Part shown: piece by piece, positions 8,843 through 17,853 of the stretch | Layout: the number at the start of each line of letters is the position of its first letter | Position numbering within the stretch: position 1 is the stretch's first letter | Position numbers and translations under genes: made by a program | The notes under the pieces: generated by a model | What the model was told of the DNA's origin: nothing | Seen by the model: only the letters and a program-made list of their open reading frames with translations | The model's database searches: none | Assembly: GCF_001404515.1 (NCBI RefSeq) | Contig: NZ_CXWE01000003.1 | Location: 124,001-188,000, forward strand | Reading direction: 5' to 3' | Length of the DNA: 64,000 nucleotides | Source: Roseibium album | Lineage (GTDB): Bacteria; Pseudomonadota; Alphaproteobacteria; Rhizobiales; Stappiaceae

Positions 8843-9960
8843 GAATACGGCGGATCGATCTGTTCCAGGCCGACCTCCCCTATTCCGGTGGAACTTACAT
8901 GTTGTCCGGGGGGCGCAAGTTTTCTGTTTTCGACGCCACGATCGTCAGGATGGAGACGGATACCGGTCTTGAAGGCTGGGGAGAATCGACACCCTTCGGT
9001 TCAAACTACATCGCCGCTCACGCACTGGGCGCGCGCGCCGGCATTGCCGAGATTGCTCCATCTCTTGTTGGACGCGATCCGAGACAGGTTGAACGGCTCT
9101 ATGATGTCATGGACAGCGCCCTGGCGGGCCACGCCCATGCCAAAACAGCACTGGATGTTGCCGCCTGGGATATTCTCGGCAAGGCAACCGACATGCCTTG
9201 CTGGATGCTTCTGGGTGGGACCACGGCCCGGCGCATGCCGGCAATTTCTTCAATCCATGCCGGATCACCGGAAGATATGCGCAGGCGTGTAGCCGAACAT
9301 CGTGCCAAGGGATTTCTGGGTCATTCGGTGAAAGTCGGCGCGCTTGACGGCGAAGGTGGTCCCGCGCTCGACGCCGCGCGGATCGAGGCATCATTGGCGG
9401 ATCGCCAGCCTGACGAGTTTTTTCTGGTCGATGCCAATGGAGGCCTGACGCCGGAAACGGCTCTGCGAATGCTGAACCTGTTGCCTCACGGACTGGATTT
9501 CGTTCTGGAAGCCCCTTGCGCTACCTGGCGGGAAACCCTGTCACTAAGGCCTCGCTGCCCGGTTCCGATCATCCTGGATGAACTGATGCAGACCGATGAA
9601 GACCTGGCCCAGGCGATAGCTCTGGATGCATGCGACGGAATAGGTCTCAAGATTTCCAAGGCCGGTGGTCTTACGCCCGGCCGGCGGCAAAGGGATACGG
9701 CGCGAGCGGCCGGAATGACAATCAGTGTGCAGGACACGGTCGGCTCGACGATTGCATTTGCCGCGGTCGCCCATCTCGGACAGACCGTCCCTGAAAAGAT
9801 CTTGCGATGCATACTTGATTGCCGCGACATGGTCACGAAACAGCTGGCGGAGTTCGACGCACCGCTGGTCGATGGAGGAGTGCTTGCTCCGGCGGCCCCG
9901 GGCCTTGGTCTGACCGTTGATCGCGCGGCTCTTGGCGACCCTGTGGCCAGTTGGGACTGA
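8839..9960 (+). CDS. Enolase-superfamily enzyme, similar to cis-3-hydroxy-L-proline dehydratase
   Basis: 373 residues: capping domain (1-120) followed by a (beta/alpha)7-beta barrel. The acid/base and metal set is present: K165 (HSVKVG), D198 (LVDANGG), E224 (VLEAPC), D247-E248 (ILDEL) and K271 (GLKISKAGG). This is the muconate-lactonizing-enzyme subgroup layout. The N-terminal block (LGARAGIAEIAPSLVGRDP, then VMDSALAGH) resembles what I recall of the cis-3-hydroxy-L-proline dehydratase of Labrenzia aggregata. Family is firm; dehydratase activity on a hydroxyproline is inference. It closes the operon led by the 2OG oxygenase, whose enzyme could make the hydroxylated substrate. Confidence 0.82.
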   Translation: MRIRRIDLFQADLPYSGGTYMLSGGRKFSVFDATIVRMETDTGLEGWGESTPFGSNYIAAHALGARAGIAEIAPSLVGRDPRQVERLYDVMDSALAGHAHAKTALDVAAWDILGKATDMPCWMLLGGTTARRMPAISSIHAGSPEDMRRRVAEHRAKGFLGHSVKVGALDGEGGPALDAARIEASLADRQPDEFFLVDANGGLTPETALRMLNLLPHGLDFVLEAPCATWRETLSLRPRCPVPIILDELMQTDEDLAQAIALDACDGIGLKISKAGGLTPGRRQRDTARAAGMTISVQDTVGSTIAFAAVAHLGQTVPEKILRCILDCRDMVTKQLAEFDAPLVDGGVLAPAAPGLGLTVDRAALGDPVASWD

Positions 9961-9970
9961 CCCACATGTT

Positions 9971-11125
9971 TCAGGCCTGATTGAGAACCTGTCTGCGGAT
10001 TGCCTGAATGCCCGCGCCGACTGCACTCGGTTCCGCCGGGATTTGCGATTGAATCAAAACCGGGCCGGGGATGTTCCTGCCAAACCTGTCCGGTTCGCCG
10101 ATGGACGTGGCATTGATCAGCATCTCACGAAGCGCGGGCGGCGCTTCACCGCCGTAAACAATCGCGGCAGGGTCAAGGATGGCGTAGATGTTGCCGACAA
10201 TCCGGTTGAGTGCCGGCGTCACCCTTTGCACCCAGTCTCTGACGCCTGGCCATTGCGGGTCGAAGTTTGATTTCAACACGTCGATCGACGGCACATCGAC
10301 CCCGTTCTCCCGAAGCTCCGTGATCAGGTACTGCAGTGCCGGACGGTCAGCCCGTTCTTCGGCCGGAAAGGACGTCGTCAGTTCGGCTGCATTCTTGTTG
10401 AAACCGTAAAAGGGCTTGCCCTCGATGACCAGGCCGCCACCAAATCCGTGATTGAAGGAGAGGTAGGCAAATGTCGGATAGGTCTTTCCGGCACCACTCC
10501 ACAATTCGGCAATCGCTCCGAGCGTCGCATTGTTCTCCGCATGCGCGGGACAACCAAAGACTTCCGAAACCCGCTTTTCAATTGCAAATCCGGTCCACTT
10601 GTTCAACGGAAGCGGGGTCGTGAACAGATTTTCCCTCGTGATCCTGAACCCCTGTGTCGAAACTCCGCAGCCCGCGACGCGTACCGGATCGATATTGAGC
10701 GCCTTGCGTTGGCTTGTCGCGGTCTCGTAGGCAGCTGCGATGACGGCTTCCGGATCGTTCGGAGACACGTCAATCCTGGATTTGGAAAGAATCTGCCCGA
10801 CAAGGTCGATCCAGACCGCCTCCACCGAATTGGTGTCGACCGAAACACCGAAGCCAAAGGCTCCGGACGGATTGACCGCAAGCCTCGGACTTGGTTTGCC
10901 GCGCCCCTGGATCACCGGTTCGCAACGCTGGAGAAGTTCCTTTTCGAGCAGATCTTCCGTCAGCCGGTGAACCGTCTGTTGAGACAGACCGGTCAGGGGC
11001 GGCAGGTCCGCACGCGCGACAAGTTCGTTCACCCTGACGGCTTCAAGAATTGCCGAACTGCTCGGCCCGATAGGAAAATAACCAGCATTTTCAGAGGCTT
11101 GTTGAGTCCGAAAAAGTGCTGTCAC
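9971..11125 (-). CDS. ROK-family transcriptional repressor
   Basis: 384 residues from a GTG start with GGGA about 8 bp upstream. An N-terminal winged helix (about 25-70, LSQQTVHRLTEDLLEKELL) is followed by a ROK sugar-kinase-like domain with AENNATLGAIAE and the Gly-rich NHGFGGGLVI. The zinc site that most ROK proteins carry after that motif (GEIGH, then CxCGxxGC) is absent: the segment reads NKNAAELTTSFPAEERADRPALQ in parts with no Cys. It is divergent from the ABC operon at 11293, with a perfect inverted repeat in between, so it most likely represses that operon and itself. The inducer may be a sugar or polyol derivative; this is inference. Confidence 0.88.
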   Translation of the reverse strand: MTALFRTQQASENAGYFPIGPSSSAILEAVRVNELVARADLPPLTGLSQQTVHRLTEDLLEKELLQRCEPVIQGRGKPSPRLAVNPSGAFGFGVSVDTNSVEAVWIDLVGQILSKSRIDVSPNDPEAVIAAAYETATSQRKALNIDPVRVAGCGVSTQGFRITRENLFTTPLPLNKWTGFAIEKRVSEVFGCPAHAENNATLGAIAELWSGAGKTYPTFAYLSFNHGFGGGLVIEGKPFYGFNKNAAELTTSFPAEERADRPALQYLITELRENGVDVPSIDVLKSNFDPQWPGVRDWVQRVTPALNRIVGNIYAILDPAAIVYGGEAPPALREMLINATSIGEPDRFGRNIPGPVLIQSQIPAEPSAVGAGIQAIRRQVLNQA

Positions 11126-11218
11126 TGATTGTTTCCCGAAGTCGCAGATTGAATCACCCGCCCATCCTAACCAGCCACACCAGCTGCGCCAATCCCTGTC
11201 ATATTTTTATTACACTTT

Positions 11219-11243
11219 GTGAGTAATAAATGTTATTACTCAC
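11219..11243. promoter_or_regulatory. Perfect 11-bp inverted repeat, candidate ROK operator
   Basis: GTGAGTAATAA, three bases (ATG), then TTATTACTCAC: both arms match completely. It lies in the 167-bp divergent region between the ROK regulator and the ABC ATPase gene, 50 bp upstream of the ATPase start and in the AT-rich stretch where both promoters should be. Further TTATTAC-like half sites flank it (near 11206-11214). ROK regulators such as NagC and Mlc bind long AT-rich palindromes, so the assignment is reasonable though unproven. Confidence 0.75.
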
Positions 11244-11292
11244 TGAGAGTGATATTATTCGACGGGTAAGGAAATGGGAGCGAGGGCGAATA

Positions 11293-12345
11293 ATGGACGG
11301 GATAACAGCAGGCAACCTGAAGATGGTTTTCGGCGACTTTGTCGCTGTCCGCGACGTCAGTTTCGAAGTTGCAGCTGGTGAATTCGTAACGCTTCTCGGG
11401 CCATCGGGATGTGGCAAGACAACCCTTCTCAAGATGATCTCCGGCTTCCTGACGCCGACCGGTGGGACCATTCATCTCTCGGGTGTGGATGTTACCCGCA
11501 CACCGCCGGAAAAACGCGACACCGCACTGTGTTTCCAGTCTTACGCCCTGTTTCCGCACCTGTCAGTTCTGGAAAACCTGGAATTTGGCCTTCGGCAGAA
11601 GCGTGTGCCTCCGGCAGAGCGCAGACAACGCCTGGATGCCGTAATCGATAATCTGGATCTGGCGCTGCATCTGGGCAAACTGCCGAACCAGCTTTCCGGT
11701 GGACAGCAGCAGCGTGTCGCCCTCGGTCGGGCACTCGTCATGCGCCCGAACGTGATCCTGTTCGATGAACCTCTTTCCAATCTCGACGCCAAGTTGCGCG
11801 ATCAGGTTCGCATCGAAATCCGCCGCATCCAGCGTGATTTCGGCCTGACGGCAATCTACGTGACACACGATCAGGCCGAAGCCCTTGCCATGTCGGACAG
11901 GGTTTTTGTCATGAATGGCGGCAAGATCGAACAAGCCGACACACCGGAAGAACTCTACAGCGCCCCCAAAACAAGTTTTGTCGCCGATTTCATCGGCAGT
12001 GCCAATGTCCTGGAAGCGGACGTCACATCGACGAATGGCAACGGGGACGTCGAACTGTCAACGCCCCTCGGTCCGCTGAAAGCAAATTCCGGGGCGCCGC
12101 CGATGGGACGAAAGGTAAAAATCTGCTGGCGCCCGGAACATGCCGACTTGACGGCCACAGGTGAAAACCGGTTGAGCGCACGGGTAACGCACAGGGCCTT
12201 TCAGGGACATTTCACCGACCTCCATCTGGATGACGGCGGCAACGGATACCGGATCCAAACCAACCAGCCGTCGATCCGGGAAGGGGACACGGTCACCTTT
12301 TCGCTGAGATCCGACCAGATCGTTCTTCTGGAGGCCCTCGCATGA
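11293..12345 (+). CDS. ABC transporter ATPase, PotA/spermidine-putrescine type
   Basis: 350 residues. Walker A is GPSGCGKTT (about 36-43), the signature [15 protein letters not shown], Walker [13 protein letters not shown] and the switch His is in [14 protein letters not shown]-type domain occupies the last 100 residues. An ATG at 11230 is in frame but falls inside the operator palindrome; the start at 11293 follows GAGGG and begins at the normal domain boundary. Its stop overlaps the first permease start (ATGA). It energises import by the two permeases and binding protein that follow. Confidence 0.93.
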   Translation: MDGITAGNLKMVFGDFVAVRDVSFEVAAGEFVTLLGPSGCGKTTLLKMISGFLTPTGGTIHLSGVDVTRTPPEKRDTALCFQSYALFPHLSVLENLEFGLRQKRVPPAERRQRLDAVIDNLDLALHLGKLPNQLSGGQQQRVALGRALVMRPNVILFDEPLSNLDAKLRDQVRIEIRRIQRDFGLTAIYVTHDQAEALAMSDRVFVMNGGKIEQADTPEELYSAPKTSFVADFIGSANVLEADVTSTNGNGDVELSTPLGPLKANSGAPPMGRKVKICWRPEHADLTATGENRLSARVTHRAFQGHFTDLHLDDGGNGYRIQTNQPSIREGDTVTFSLRSDQIVLLEALA

Positions 12346-13196
12346 CCTTGAGGAAGTGGTTGCTCGTATTGAGCCTGCTGACACCGGGCATCGGTCTGAT
12401 CGTCGCCTTTATCGGTGTCGCGGTCTATATCGCGGCTGCGCAGTCCTTTGGTTATTACAACCTGGCCGGAGAAAGCAGTTTCTCGCTCGAATTCTGGGAC
12501 AGGATGCTGGACCGCAAGGTGTTCAGCCGCGCCGTGATGTACTCGATCTATATCGGGGTGATCAGTGCATTTCTGTCTGTGGCCTTTGCCTACCCGCTGG
12601 CAATCTGGCTGCGCAAGCCGTTTCCAGGCTCACTTGCAATTGGCGCAATGCTGAAAGCGCCCCTTCTGGTGCACGGTCTGGTCGTCGCCTTTCTGTTTAT
12701 CAACGTCATTTCCTATCACGGCATTCTCAACCAGCTGCTTCAGGGTATCGGCCTTTGGGATGAACCGCACAGACTTCAGAACGACCGCAATGCAATCGGT
12801 GTTCTCATCCTGCAAACGTGGAAGAACATGCCTTTCGCGCTGCTCCTCTTGACCGGCGCCGTCCAGAGCATTTCCGATGATGTCCTCAACGCGGCCCGGG
12901 ATCTGGGCGCTGGCAGTTTCGACCGGTTTCGCAAGGTAATCGCCCCGCTCACCGTTTCGGCCATGCAGGCGGCTCTCATCATCATCTTCATCGGCGCACT
13001 GGCCGATTTCAGCTTCCAGGTGATCGCGGGGCCAACCAACCGACAGTCGCTCTCACAGCTGATGGTGTTTTTCAAGGATGGCGGTCGCTGGAACGATGCC
13101 GCTGTCGTCGGCGTCAGCCTGATGATCATTGCCATCGCCGGATCTGCGCTGCTTGCAGCCGTCAGCCGGATCGTGATGCGCGGGAGGATCGCATGA
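12342..13196 (+). CDS. ABC transporter permease, PotB type
   Basis: 284 residues with about six membrane helices. The coupling motif near residue 185 reads DDVLNAARDLGAGSFDRFRKV, the EAAxxxG type of binding-protein-dependent permeases (ALNAARDLG). Start overlaps the ATPase stop, with GGAGG 8 bp upstream; its own stop overlaps the second permease (ATGAG), so the three proteins are made together. Polyamine-type fold, but the solute is not evident. Confidence 0.92.
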   Translation: MTLRKWLLVLSLLTPGIGLIVAFIGVAVYIAAAQSFGYYNLAGESSFSLEFWDRMLDRKVFSRAVMYSIYIGVISAFLSVAFAYPLAIWLRKPFPGSLAIGAMLKAPLLVHGLVVAFLFINVISYHGILNQLLQGIGLWDEPHRLQNDRNAIGVLILQTWKNMPFALLLLTGAVQSISDDVLNAARDLGAGSFDRFRKVIAPLTVSAMQAALIIIFIGALADFSFQVIAGPTNRQSLSQLMVFFKDGGRWNDAAVVGVSLMIIAIAGSALLAAVSRIVMRGRIA

Positions 13197-14020
13197 GCGC
13201 TCAACGTCTCAACCAGATCCTGCTGGTTCTGCTTGTCAGCCTCACCGCTATCTGGCTGATTGTCCCTTTCTCCATGGCGATCCTCTGGTCGCTCGTCGAT
13301 CCGGCTGAACCCTGGACCGCCGACAAGCTGGTGCCACCGGTCATGTCATTCTACCGATGGCAGGACATGTGGGAAAATTCGTCGCTGCAGACGGCGCTCG
13401 TCAATTCCTACCTGTTGGCACCTTCCGCCGCCATCGCGGCACTCGCCCTGGCGATGCCGACGGCTTTCGCGCTTGGCCGCATCCGGTTCCCGGGCCGGGA
13501 AGTTTGCAAGATCCTGGCTTTGCTGCCGCTGATCGTGCCACCTTTCGTCACCTCCATTTTCTTCACGTCGATGCTCTACCAGCTTGGCCTGCACACATGG
13601 CGTTTCGGTGCGATCCTGTTTGCCCATGCGATTGTGTTCATGCCCTACGCAATCCGTATCATGACAGTCAGTTTCGAGCAGGTTCGCAGTGACCATATCG
13701 ACGCGGCGCGGGACCTTGGAGCCAGCGCCTGGGCACGCTGGAAAGTGGCCTATCTGCCAGCTCTCAAACCGGGCATTTTCGCCTCGCTCCTGATCGTTTT
13801 TATCCAGTCGATCGAGGAATTCGCACTCGCTTTCATCGTCGGCTCGCCCGACTTCACCACCATTCCAACACTGCTCTACGGGACGCTCGGACAGGACTTC
13901 GTTCGACCGAATGCAGCCGTGTTGTCCCTCATTCTCGTCGTGCCCAACGTCATCTTGATGCTCATCCTGGAGCGGCTTCTGAAATCGGCCAATCCGGCAC
14001 TGAGTTCGGGAAAGGGCTGA
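13193..14020 (+). CDS. ABC transporter permease, PotC type
   Basis: 275 residues, about six membrane helices, with the coupling motif DHIDAARDLGASAWARWKVAY near residue 165. Translationally coupled to the upstream permease and preceded by GGGAGG. It forms the heterodimeric channel with the product of 12342-13196. Confidence 0.92.
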   Translation: MSAQRLNQILLVLLVSLTAIWLIVPFSMAILWSLVDPAEPWTADKLVPPVMSFYRWQDMWENSSLQTALVNSYLLAPSAAIAALALAMPTAFALGRIRFPGREVCKILALLPLIVPPFVTSIFFTSMLYQLGLHTWRFGAILFAHAIVFMPYAIRIMTVSFEQVRSDHIDAARDLGASAWARWKVAYLPALKPGIFASLLIVFIQSIEEFALAFIVGSPDFTTIPTLLYGTLGQDFVRPNAAVLSLILVVPNVILMLILERLLKSANPALSSGKG

Positions 14021-14156
14021 CGAGAATACCAAGATCAACACTAATCCGGTCGGCGTCGATTGGGTGTCAGAAGTTGATCGACTTGAAAATGTTGGAGCAA
14101 CTCTTCTGTGTCCGGCCGGACGCAGGTTGTTTCGAGCTTAACGGAGACCAACCGGC

Positions 14157-15260
14157 ATGTTGAAGACTCTCATCCTTTCCACCACAGCCCTGGCCATCGG
14201 CGTCAGTGCATCCGCAGCTTCCGACCTTTCCGGCATGAGCTGGGACGATATCGTTACCCAGGCAAAGGCGGAAGGTGAACTCACCTGGTACGTCTGGTAC
14301 CTGCAGGACGACCTGCGCCGCGCCGTCAAATCGTTCGAAGACGAATATGGTATCGATGTCACGATTCCGGAAGGAACATCTGCCGGAAATGCTGAAAAGC
14401 TCATCGCGGAACGCAACCGTGAAGTCGGTGACATTGACGTCTTTGCCTGGGGTTACAGTGACTTTGAAACCGTGGATCTGGCAGCAACTTTCTCACCGCT
14501 CAAGATGCTGCCGGCCGATGACGGCCGGGTCTCGGAACTGGTTGGCATCGACGGTGGCGACTTCGTGCTGGCCTATTGGGGCAATCAGACCGGCATCGCT
14601 TATGACCCGGCGAAAGTTTCAGCCGACAACTTGCCGCAAACCCCCGAGGAATTCGCAGCCTTCTGGAGCGAGAATCCCGGCAAATTCGGCTTCAACTACG
14701 AGAAAGGCGGCTCTGGTCCGTCCTTTTATCAAAATACGCTTCGCAGTCTGACCGGTGTTGATTTCTCGAATGGAGAGATCTCCGACGGCAAGCTGGCAAA
14801 AGTCGAGGAAGGCTACGGCTTCTTCAACGACAACGCCGAAAACTACGTTGTCACAGCCTCCAACGCCGACAGTATCGTTCGCGTCAGCGACGGCGAACTC
14901 TGGATGGTGCCGGCCTGGGAAGATCACCTCGCCGGATTGCAGAAACGTGGCGAAGTGCGCTCTGAAATCAAGTTCTACATCCCTGAAATGGGCATGAACG
15001 GCGGTGGCAACGGCATTGCCATTCCGAACAATGCTCCGCATCCTGCCGCGGCTGCCGTCTTCGTAAACTGGCTGACATCCGCGGACACACAGACCATGTT
15101 CAACCGTGATTTCGGCACCGCGCCGATGCATGCCGAGGCTGACGACAGCAACGCCCTTGTGCCAAACGACCAGCGCGCGAACCGGCAGCCATGGGCAGGC
15201 CAGCCATTTCGCAAGGCAGTTGAGGAAAGTTTCATCGAGAACGTGATCCTGGAGCGCTAA
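14157..15260 (+). CDS. Periplasmic solute-binding protein of the ABC transporter
   Basis: 367 residues. A signal peptide (MLKTLILSTTALAIGVSASA, cleavage about 20) precedes a type-II periplasmic binding fold (LTWYVWYLQDDLRRAVKSF, later a WENPG-like and NGIAIPNNAPHPAAA segment typical of PotD/AfuA/thiamin-binding relatives). A GGAG site is 10 bp before the ATG. The 136-bp gap to the permease is longer than elsewhere in the operon, so an extra promoter or differential mRNA stability is possible. Ligand unknown; the following phosphodiesterase suggests a phosphodiester or a product of one. Confidence 0.9.
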   Translation: MLKTLILSTTALAIGVSASAASDLSGMSWDDIVTQAKAEGELTWYVWYLQDDLRRAVKSFEDEYGIDVTIPEGTSAGNAEKLIAERNREVGDIDVFAWGYSDFETVDLAATFSPLKMLPADDGRVSELVGIDGGDFVLAYWGNQTGIAYDPAKVSADNLPQTPEEFAAFWSENPGKFGFNYEKGGSGPSFYQNTLRSLTGVDFSNGEISDGKLAKVEEGYGFFNDNAENYVVTASNADSIVRVSDGELWMVPAWEDHLAGLQKRGEVRSEIKFYIPEMGMNGGGNGIAIPNNAPHPAAAAVFVNWLTSADTQTMFNRDFGTAPMHAEADDSNALVPNDQRANRQPWAGQPFRKAVEESFIENVILER

Positions 15261-15341
15261 CGCGCAATACTGTCACAGGCGGTTTCGCGGCAATCGCGGA
15301 ACCGCAAACTTCAAAACAACGATACCAACCGAAGTAGCCAT

Positions 15342-16226
15342 ATGAATTTTCAACAGACACCCGTCGCCCGCCCTCCGCTGAACGATTTTCTCGCCGACCG
15401 GTCCTGGAAACTCGCCGTTGTCGCCCATCGTGGCGCCTGGCATGGAGCACCGGAGAATTCGATCCGTTCCGTCGAACTAGCAATCCGGAACGGATACGAG
15501 TTTGTCGAGATCGATGTCCAGGCAACCGCGGACGGGCAACTTGTCTGCATTCACGACGATTCGGTCGAACGCATGACGGGACAACCTCACGTCGTGGCTC
15601 AATCCGAGGCTGCTGACCTGACGGGCCTTTTTCTCAAGGAAGGCGCGGGTGGAGAAAATGCAGAATTCACATCCTCTCTTCCTGCTCTTCTCGGCGATCT
15701 CTTGAATGTGAGTTCGGACAGGATCTATGTCGATATTGACGTGAAGCACTTCAGGGATCTTGAAGTTGTCTGCGAATATGTGCGCTCACACCAAAGCCGT
15801 CACCACGTCAATCTCAAGACCGTGGTGGCAACCCCGAAAGACCTGGAATATCTGGATAATCTGGAACGACGGACTGGATTGCTGATCAAGCCCGTGCTGC
15901 ATGTCACCGGCGACACTCTGGAAACCTTTCTCGGCTTCCTGCAGACACGCCCGACACCGTTGGTGGAGATCCTGTGCGATACCTGGACAACTTTCGAACG
16001 ATATGCCGAGGCAGCCCATCGAGCCGGAACCGACCTGTTCCTGAACACTCTCGACGAAGTGCCCTCTGCTGTCGTTACAGATACTCCGTCGCTGTCTGAT
16101 CCGGACCAGGGCTGGGGCCGCCTCATGCGTCAAGGCGCCCGGCTGTTACAGACGGACCACCCCGAGGCGCTGAAAAAATATGCCGACAGCAAGGCGGAAC
16201 CGGCTTCGGCGATCCAGGGCCTTTAG
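15342..16226 (+). CDS. Glycerophosphodiester phosphodiesterase family protein
   Basis: 294 residues. The GDPD catalytic set is visible: VAHRGA with the first His, PENS, FVEIDVQ supplying the metal-binding Glu and Asp, and IHDDSVERMTG with the second His. No signal peptide is seen, so it should act in the cytoplasm, releasing an alcohol and glycerol-3-phosphate from a diester. It is the last gene of the ABC operon, recalling ugpQ at the end of the ugp transport operon, although these permeases are of the polyamine type. The N-terminus is slightly shorter than in exported relatives. Convergent with the next gene at 32 bp. Confidence 0.88.
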   Translation: MNFQQTPVARPPLNDFLADRSWKLAVVAHRGAWHGAPENSIRSVELAIRNGYEFVEIDVQATADGQLVCIHDDSVERMTGQPHVVAQSEAADLTGLFLKEGAGGENAEFTSSLPALLGDLLNVSSDRIYVDIDVKHFRDLEVVCEYVRSHQSRHHVNLKTVVATPKDLEYLDNLERRTGLLIKPVLHVTGDTLETFLGFLQTRPTPLVEILCDTWTTFERYAEAAHRAGTDLFLNTLDEVPSAVVTDTPSLSDPDQGWGRLMRQGARLLQTDHPEALKKYADSKAEPASAIQGL

Positions 16227-16257
16227 CCCGGGTCACACCTTTTGATGGCCGGAGCGG

Positions 16258-16701
16258 TCAAGAACGTGTGATACGTTTGCACAGGGCGACAAGCGTCGCT
16301 GCCTCGTCCGGTGTCAGTTCGGTCTTTTCAAACACCTTGTCCGTGACCTTGCAGCTCTCGCTCCACAATTCCCTGCCTTCCGGCGTAAGGTGAATGAACT
16401 TCTGGCGTTCGTCACCTTCCGCCATCTCCCGTCGAAGCAGATTTCGTCCCTCCAGTCGTCTGAGCAGAGGCGTCATCGTTGCCTTTGACAGGCCGAGGCG
16501 ATTCGCCAGACTGGTGATCGAGACATTGTCCTTTTCCGCCAGCGCCATCAGCACGATATACTGGGCATAGGTAAGGTCATGCTGCTCCAGCAAGGGGCGA
16601 TAATACTGATCAATCGTGTTGGATGCCGAATAGAGCGCAAAACACAACTGGGAATCGAGCGTAATCTCTGCTGCTTCCGAGACTGCCGATTTTTCTGACA
16701 A
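16258..16701 (-). CDS. MarR-family peroxide sensor, OhrR-like
   Basis: 147 residues from a TTG start with AAGGA 8 bp upstream; an in-frame ATG at 16770 would add 23 poorly conserved residues and bury the likely operator. The protein has the OhrR fingerprint: C20 in LDSQLCFALYSA, nearby tyrosines (Y24, Y33, Y34), LTYAQYIVLMAL, then the recognition part LGLSKATMTPLLRRLEG. Extra cysteines C117 and C141 would allow a two-Cys disulfide switch. OhrR proteins are inactivated by organic peroxides. It is divergent from two catalase-like peroxidases, which fits repression of those genes. The start choice is my inference. Confidence 0.85.
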   Translation of the reverse strand: MSEKSAVSEAAEITLDSQLCFALYSASNTIDQYYRPLLEQHDLTYAQYIVLMALAEKDNVSITSLANRLGLSKATMTPLLRRLEGRNLLRREMAEGDERQKFIHLTPEGRELWSESCKVTDKVFEKTELTPDEAATLVALCKRITRS

Positions 16702-16748
16702 GTGAGTGATCCTTGGTTGGTGCTGCCTGACGACAATGTCAGCATATA

Positions 16749-16782
16749 GCACTTGATTATCTTTACGCATAATGTTAGTGCA
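16749..16782. promoter_or_regulatory. Imperfect inverted repeat, candidate OhrR operator
   Basis: GCACTTGATTA and TAATGTTAGTGC face each other around an 11-bp centre; GCACT/AGTGC and ATTA/TAAT match, with one base of length difference. It lies 40 bp upstream of the exported peroxidase gene and, if the TTG start of the regulator is right, entirely in the divergent promoter region. Confidence 0.4.
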
Positions 16783-16822
16783 CGAACAATTTGTTTTCTA
16801 ATTAATAACGAGGAGACCACTA

Positions 16823-17782
16823 ATGTTCAAACCGGCTTTCATGGCACTTTGCATCGCCCTGACCCCAGGCACCTCGTTTGCCGAAGATCCGCTCGCAAAC
16901 GCGGAAAGTGCATTTGCCGCATTCCAGGACGTGTTTGGCGTGACAAAAGGCAAGCGCCGCAATCACACCAAGGGCTATTGCATTGAAGGCGAATTCCAGC
17001 CGTTGGACGCGGCAATACGCGACTTTTCCGTCAGCCCGCTTTTCACCGGAACATCAACGGTCATCGGAAGGGTTTCCCACAAGGGCGGGAACAATGAGGC
17101 ATCCGACGACAAGTTCGGTCACTACGGCCTGGCTATGGAGATCACGACACCTGACGACGACGTGCATATCATCAACATGAACACCGAACATTTTTTCCCC
17201 GTCGCAACGCCCGAGGACTTCACCGAGTTGATGCGTGCGAAGGCAACCGGCAAAGAGGCAGTTGCGCGGTTCTCAGCAAAAAGCCCGGAATTGCGGGCCC
17301 ACAAAAGCTATCACGCAGCACTCGACAAATCGCTCCGTCCATATGAAGGCGCAACCTACAACAGCATCAACAGCTTTTACCTGGTTGACCAGACTGGAAA
17401 GAAGACAGCCATCCGTTTCTCTTTCATGCCGGTGGGAGAGCACGAGATTGCGCTTGACCCGACCAAGGACTTTTTCCTTCAGAACATGTTGGCAAACCTG
17501 CAGGCCGGAGAAGTGGCCTGGAACATGGTGATCACGATCGCAAATCCGGGTGATCCGGTGAACAATCCGGCGGTTCCGTGGAAAGGCGATCACAAACGGA
17601 TCAACGCTGGCAAGTTCGTCGTGACGTCCGCGATGACCGAAACGGATGGCCGGTGCGATGCGATCAACTACGACCCCACGGTTTTGAGCCAGGGCTTCGA
17701 GCCATCGGAAGACAGGATGCTTGAAGCCCGTTCTCTGATTTATGCGATCGGTGTCGGCAAGCGGCTTTCGGAGAAGGAATGA
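16823..17782 (+). CDS. Exported catalase-related peroxidase (SrpA-like)
   Basis: 319 residues, much shorter than true catalases (about 480-700), matching the small catalase-related peroxidases. A signal peptide (MFKPAFMALCIALTPGTSFA) directs export. The distal haem His is in RRNHTKGYC, and the proximal pattern RxxxY is present near the C-terminus (ARSLIYAIG), giving Arg and the axial Tyr. Small members typically reduce H2O2 or organic peroxides with an electron donor. A strong GAGGAG site precedes the ATG. It is the first of two paralogues, both divergent from the OhrR-like sensor. Confidence 0.88.
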   Translation: MFKPAFMALCIALTPGTSFAEDPLANAESAFAAFQDVFGVTKGKRRNHTKGYCIEGEFQPLDAAIRDFSVSPLFTGTSTVIGRVSHKGGNNEASDDKFGHYGLAMEITTPDDDVHIINMNTEHFFPVATPEDFTELMRAKATGKEAVARFSAKSPELRAHKSYHAALDKSLRPYEGATYNSINSFYLVDQTGKKTAIRFSFMPVGEHEIALDPTKDFFLQNMLANLQAGEVAWNMVITIANPGDPVNNPAVPWKGDHKRINAGKFVVTSAMTETDGRCDAINYDPTVLSQGFEPSEDRMLEARSLIYAIGVGKRLSEKE

Positions 17783-17853
17783 CCTTCCGTTTTCCTCAAC
17801 CAGCCACACCCGAAACATATTGAAATTTCCTCTTTCCCGCCAGGAAACAAAAA

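Noticed and set aside
11230-11292. Earlier ATG start for the ABC ATPase
   Set aside because: It falls inside the operator palindrome, has no ribosome site, and adds residues not seen in the family; ATG 11293 has GAGGG upstream.
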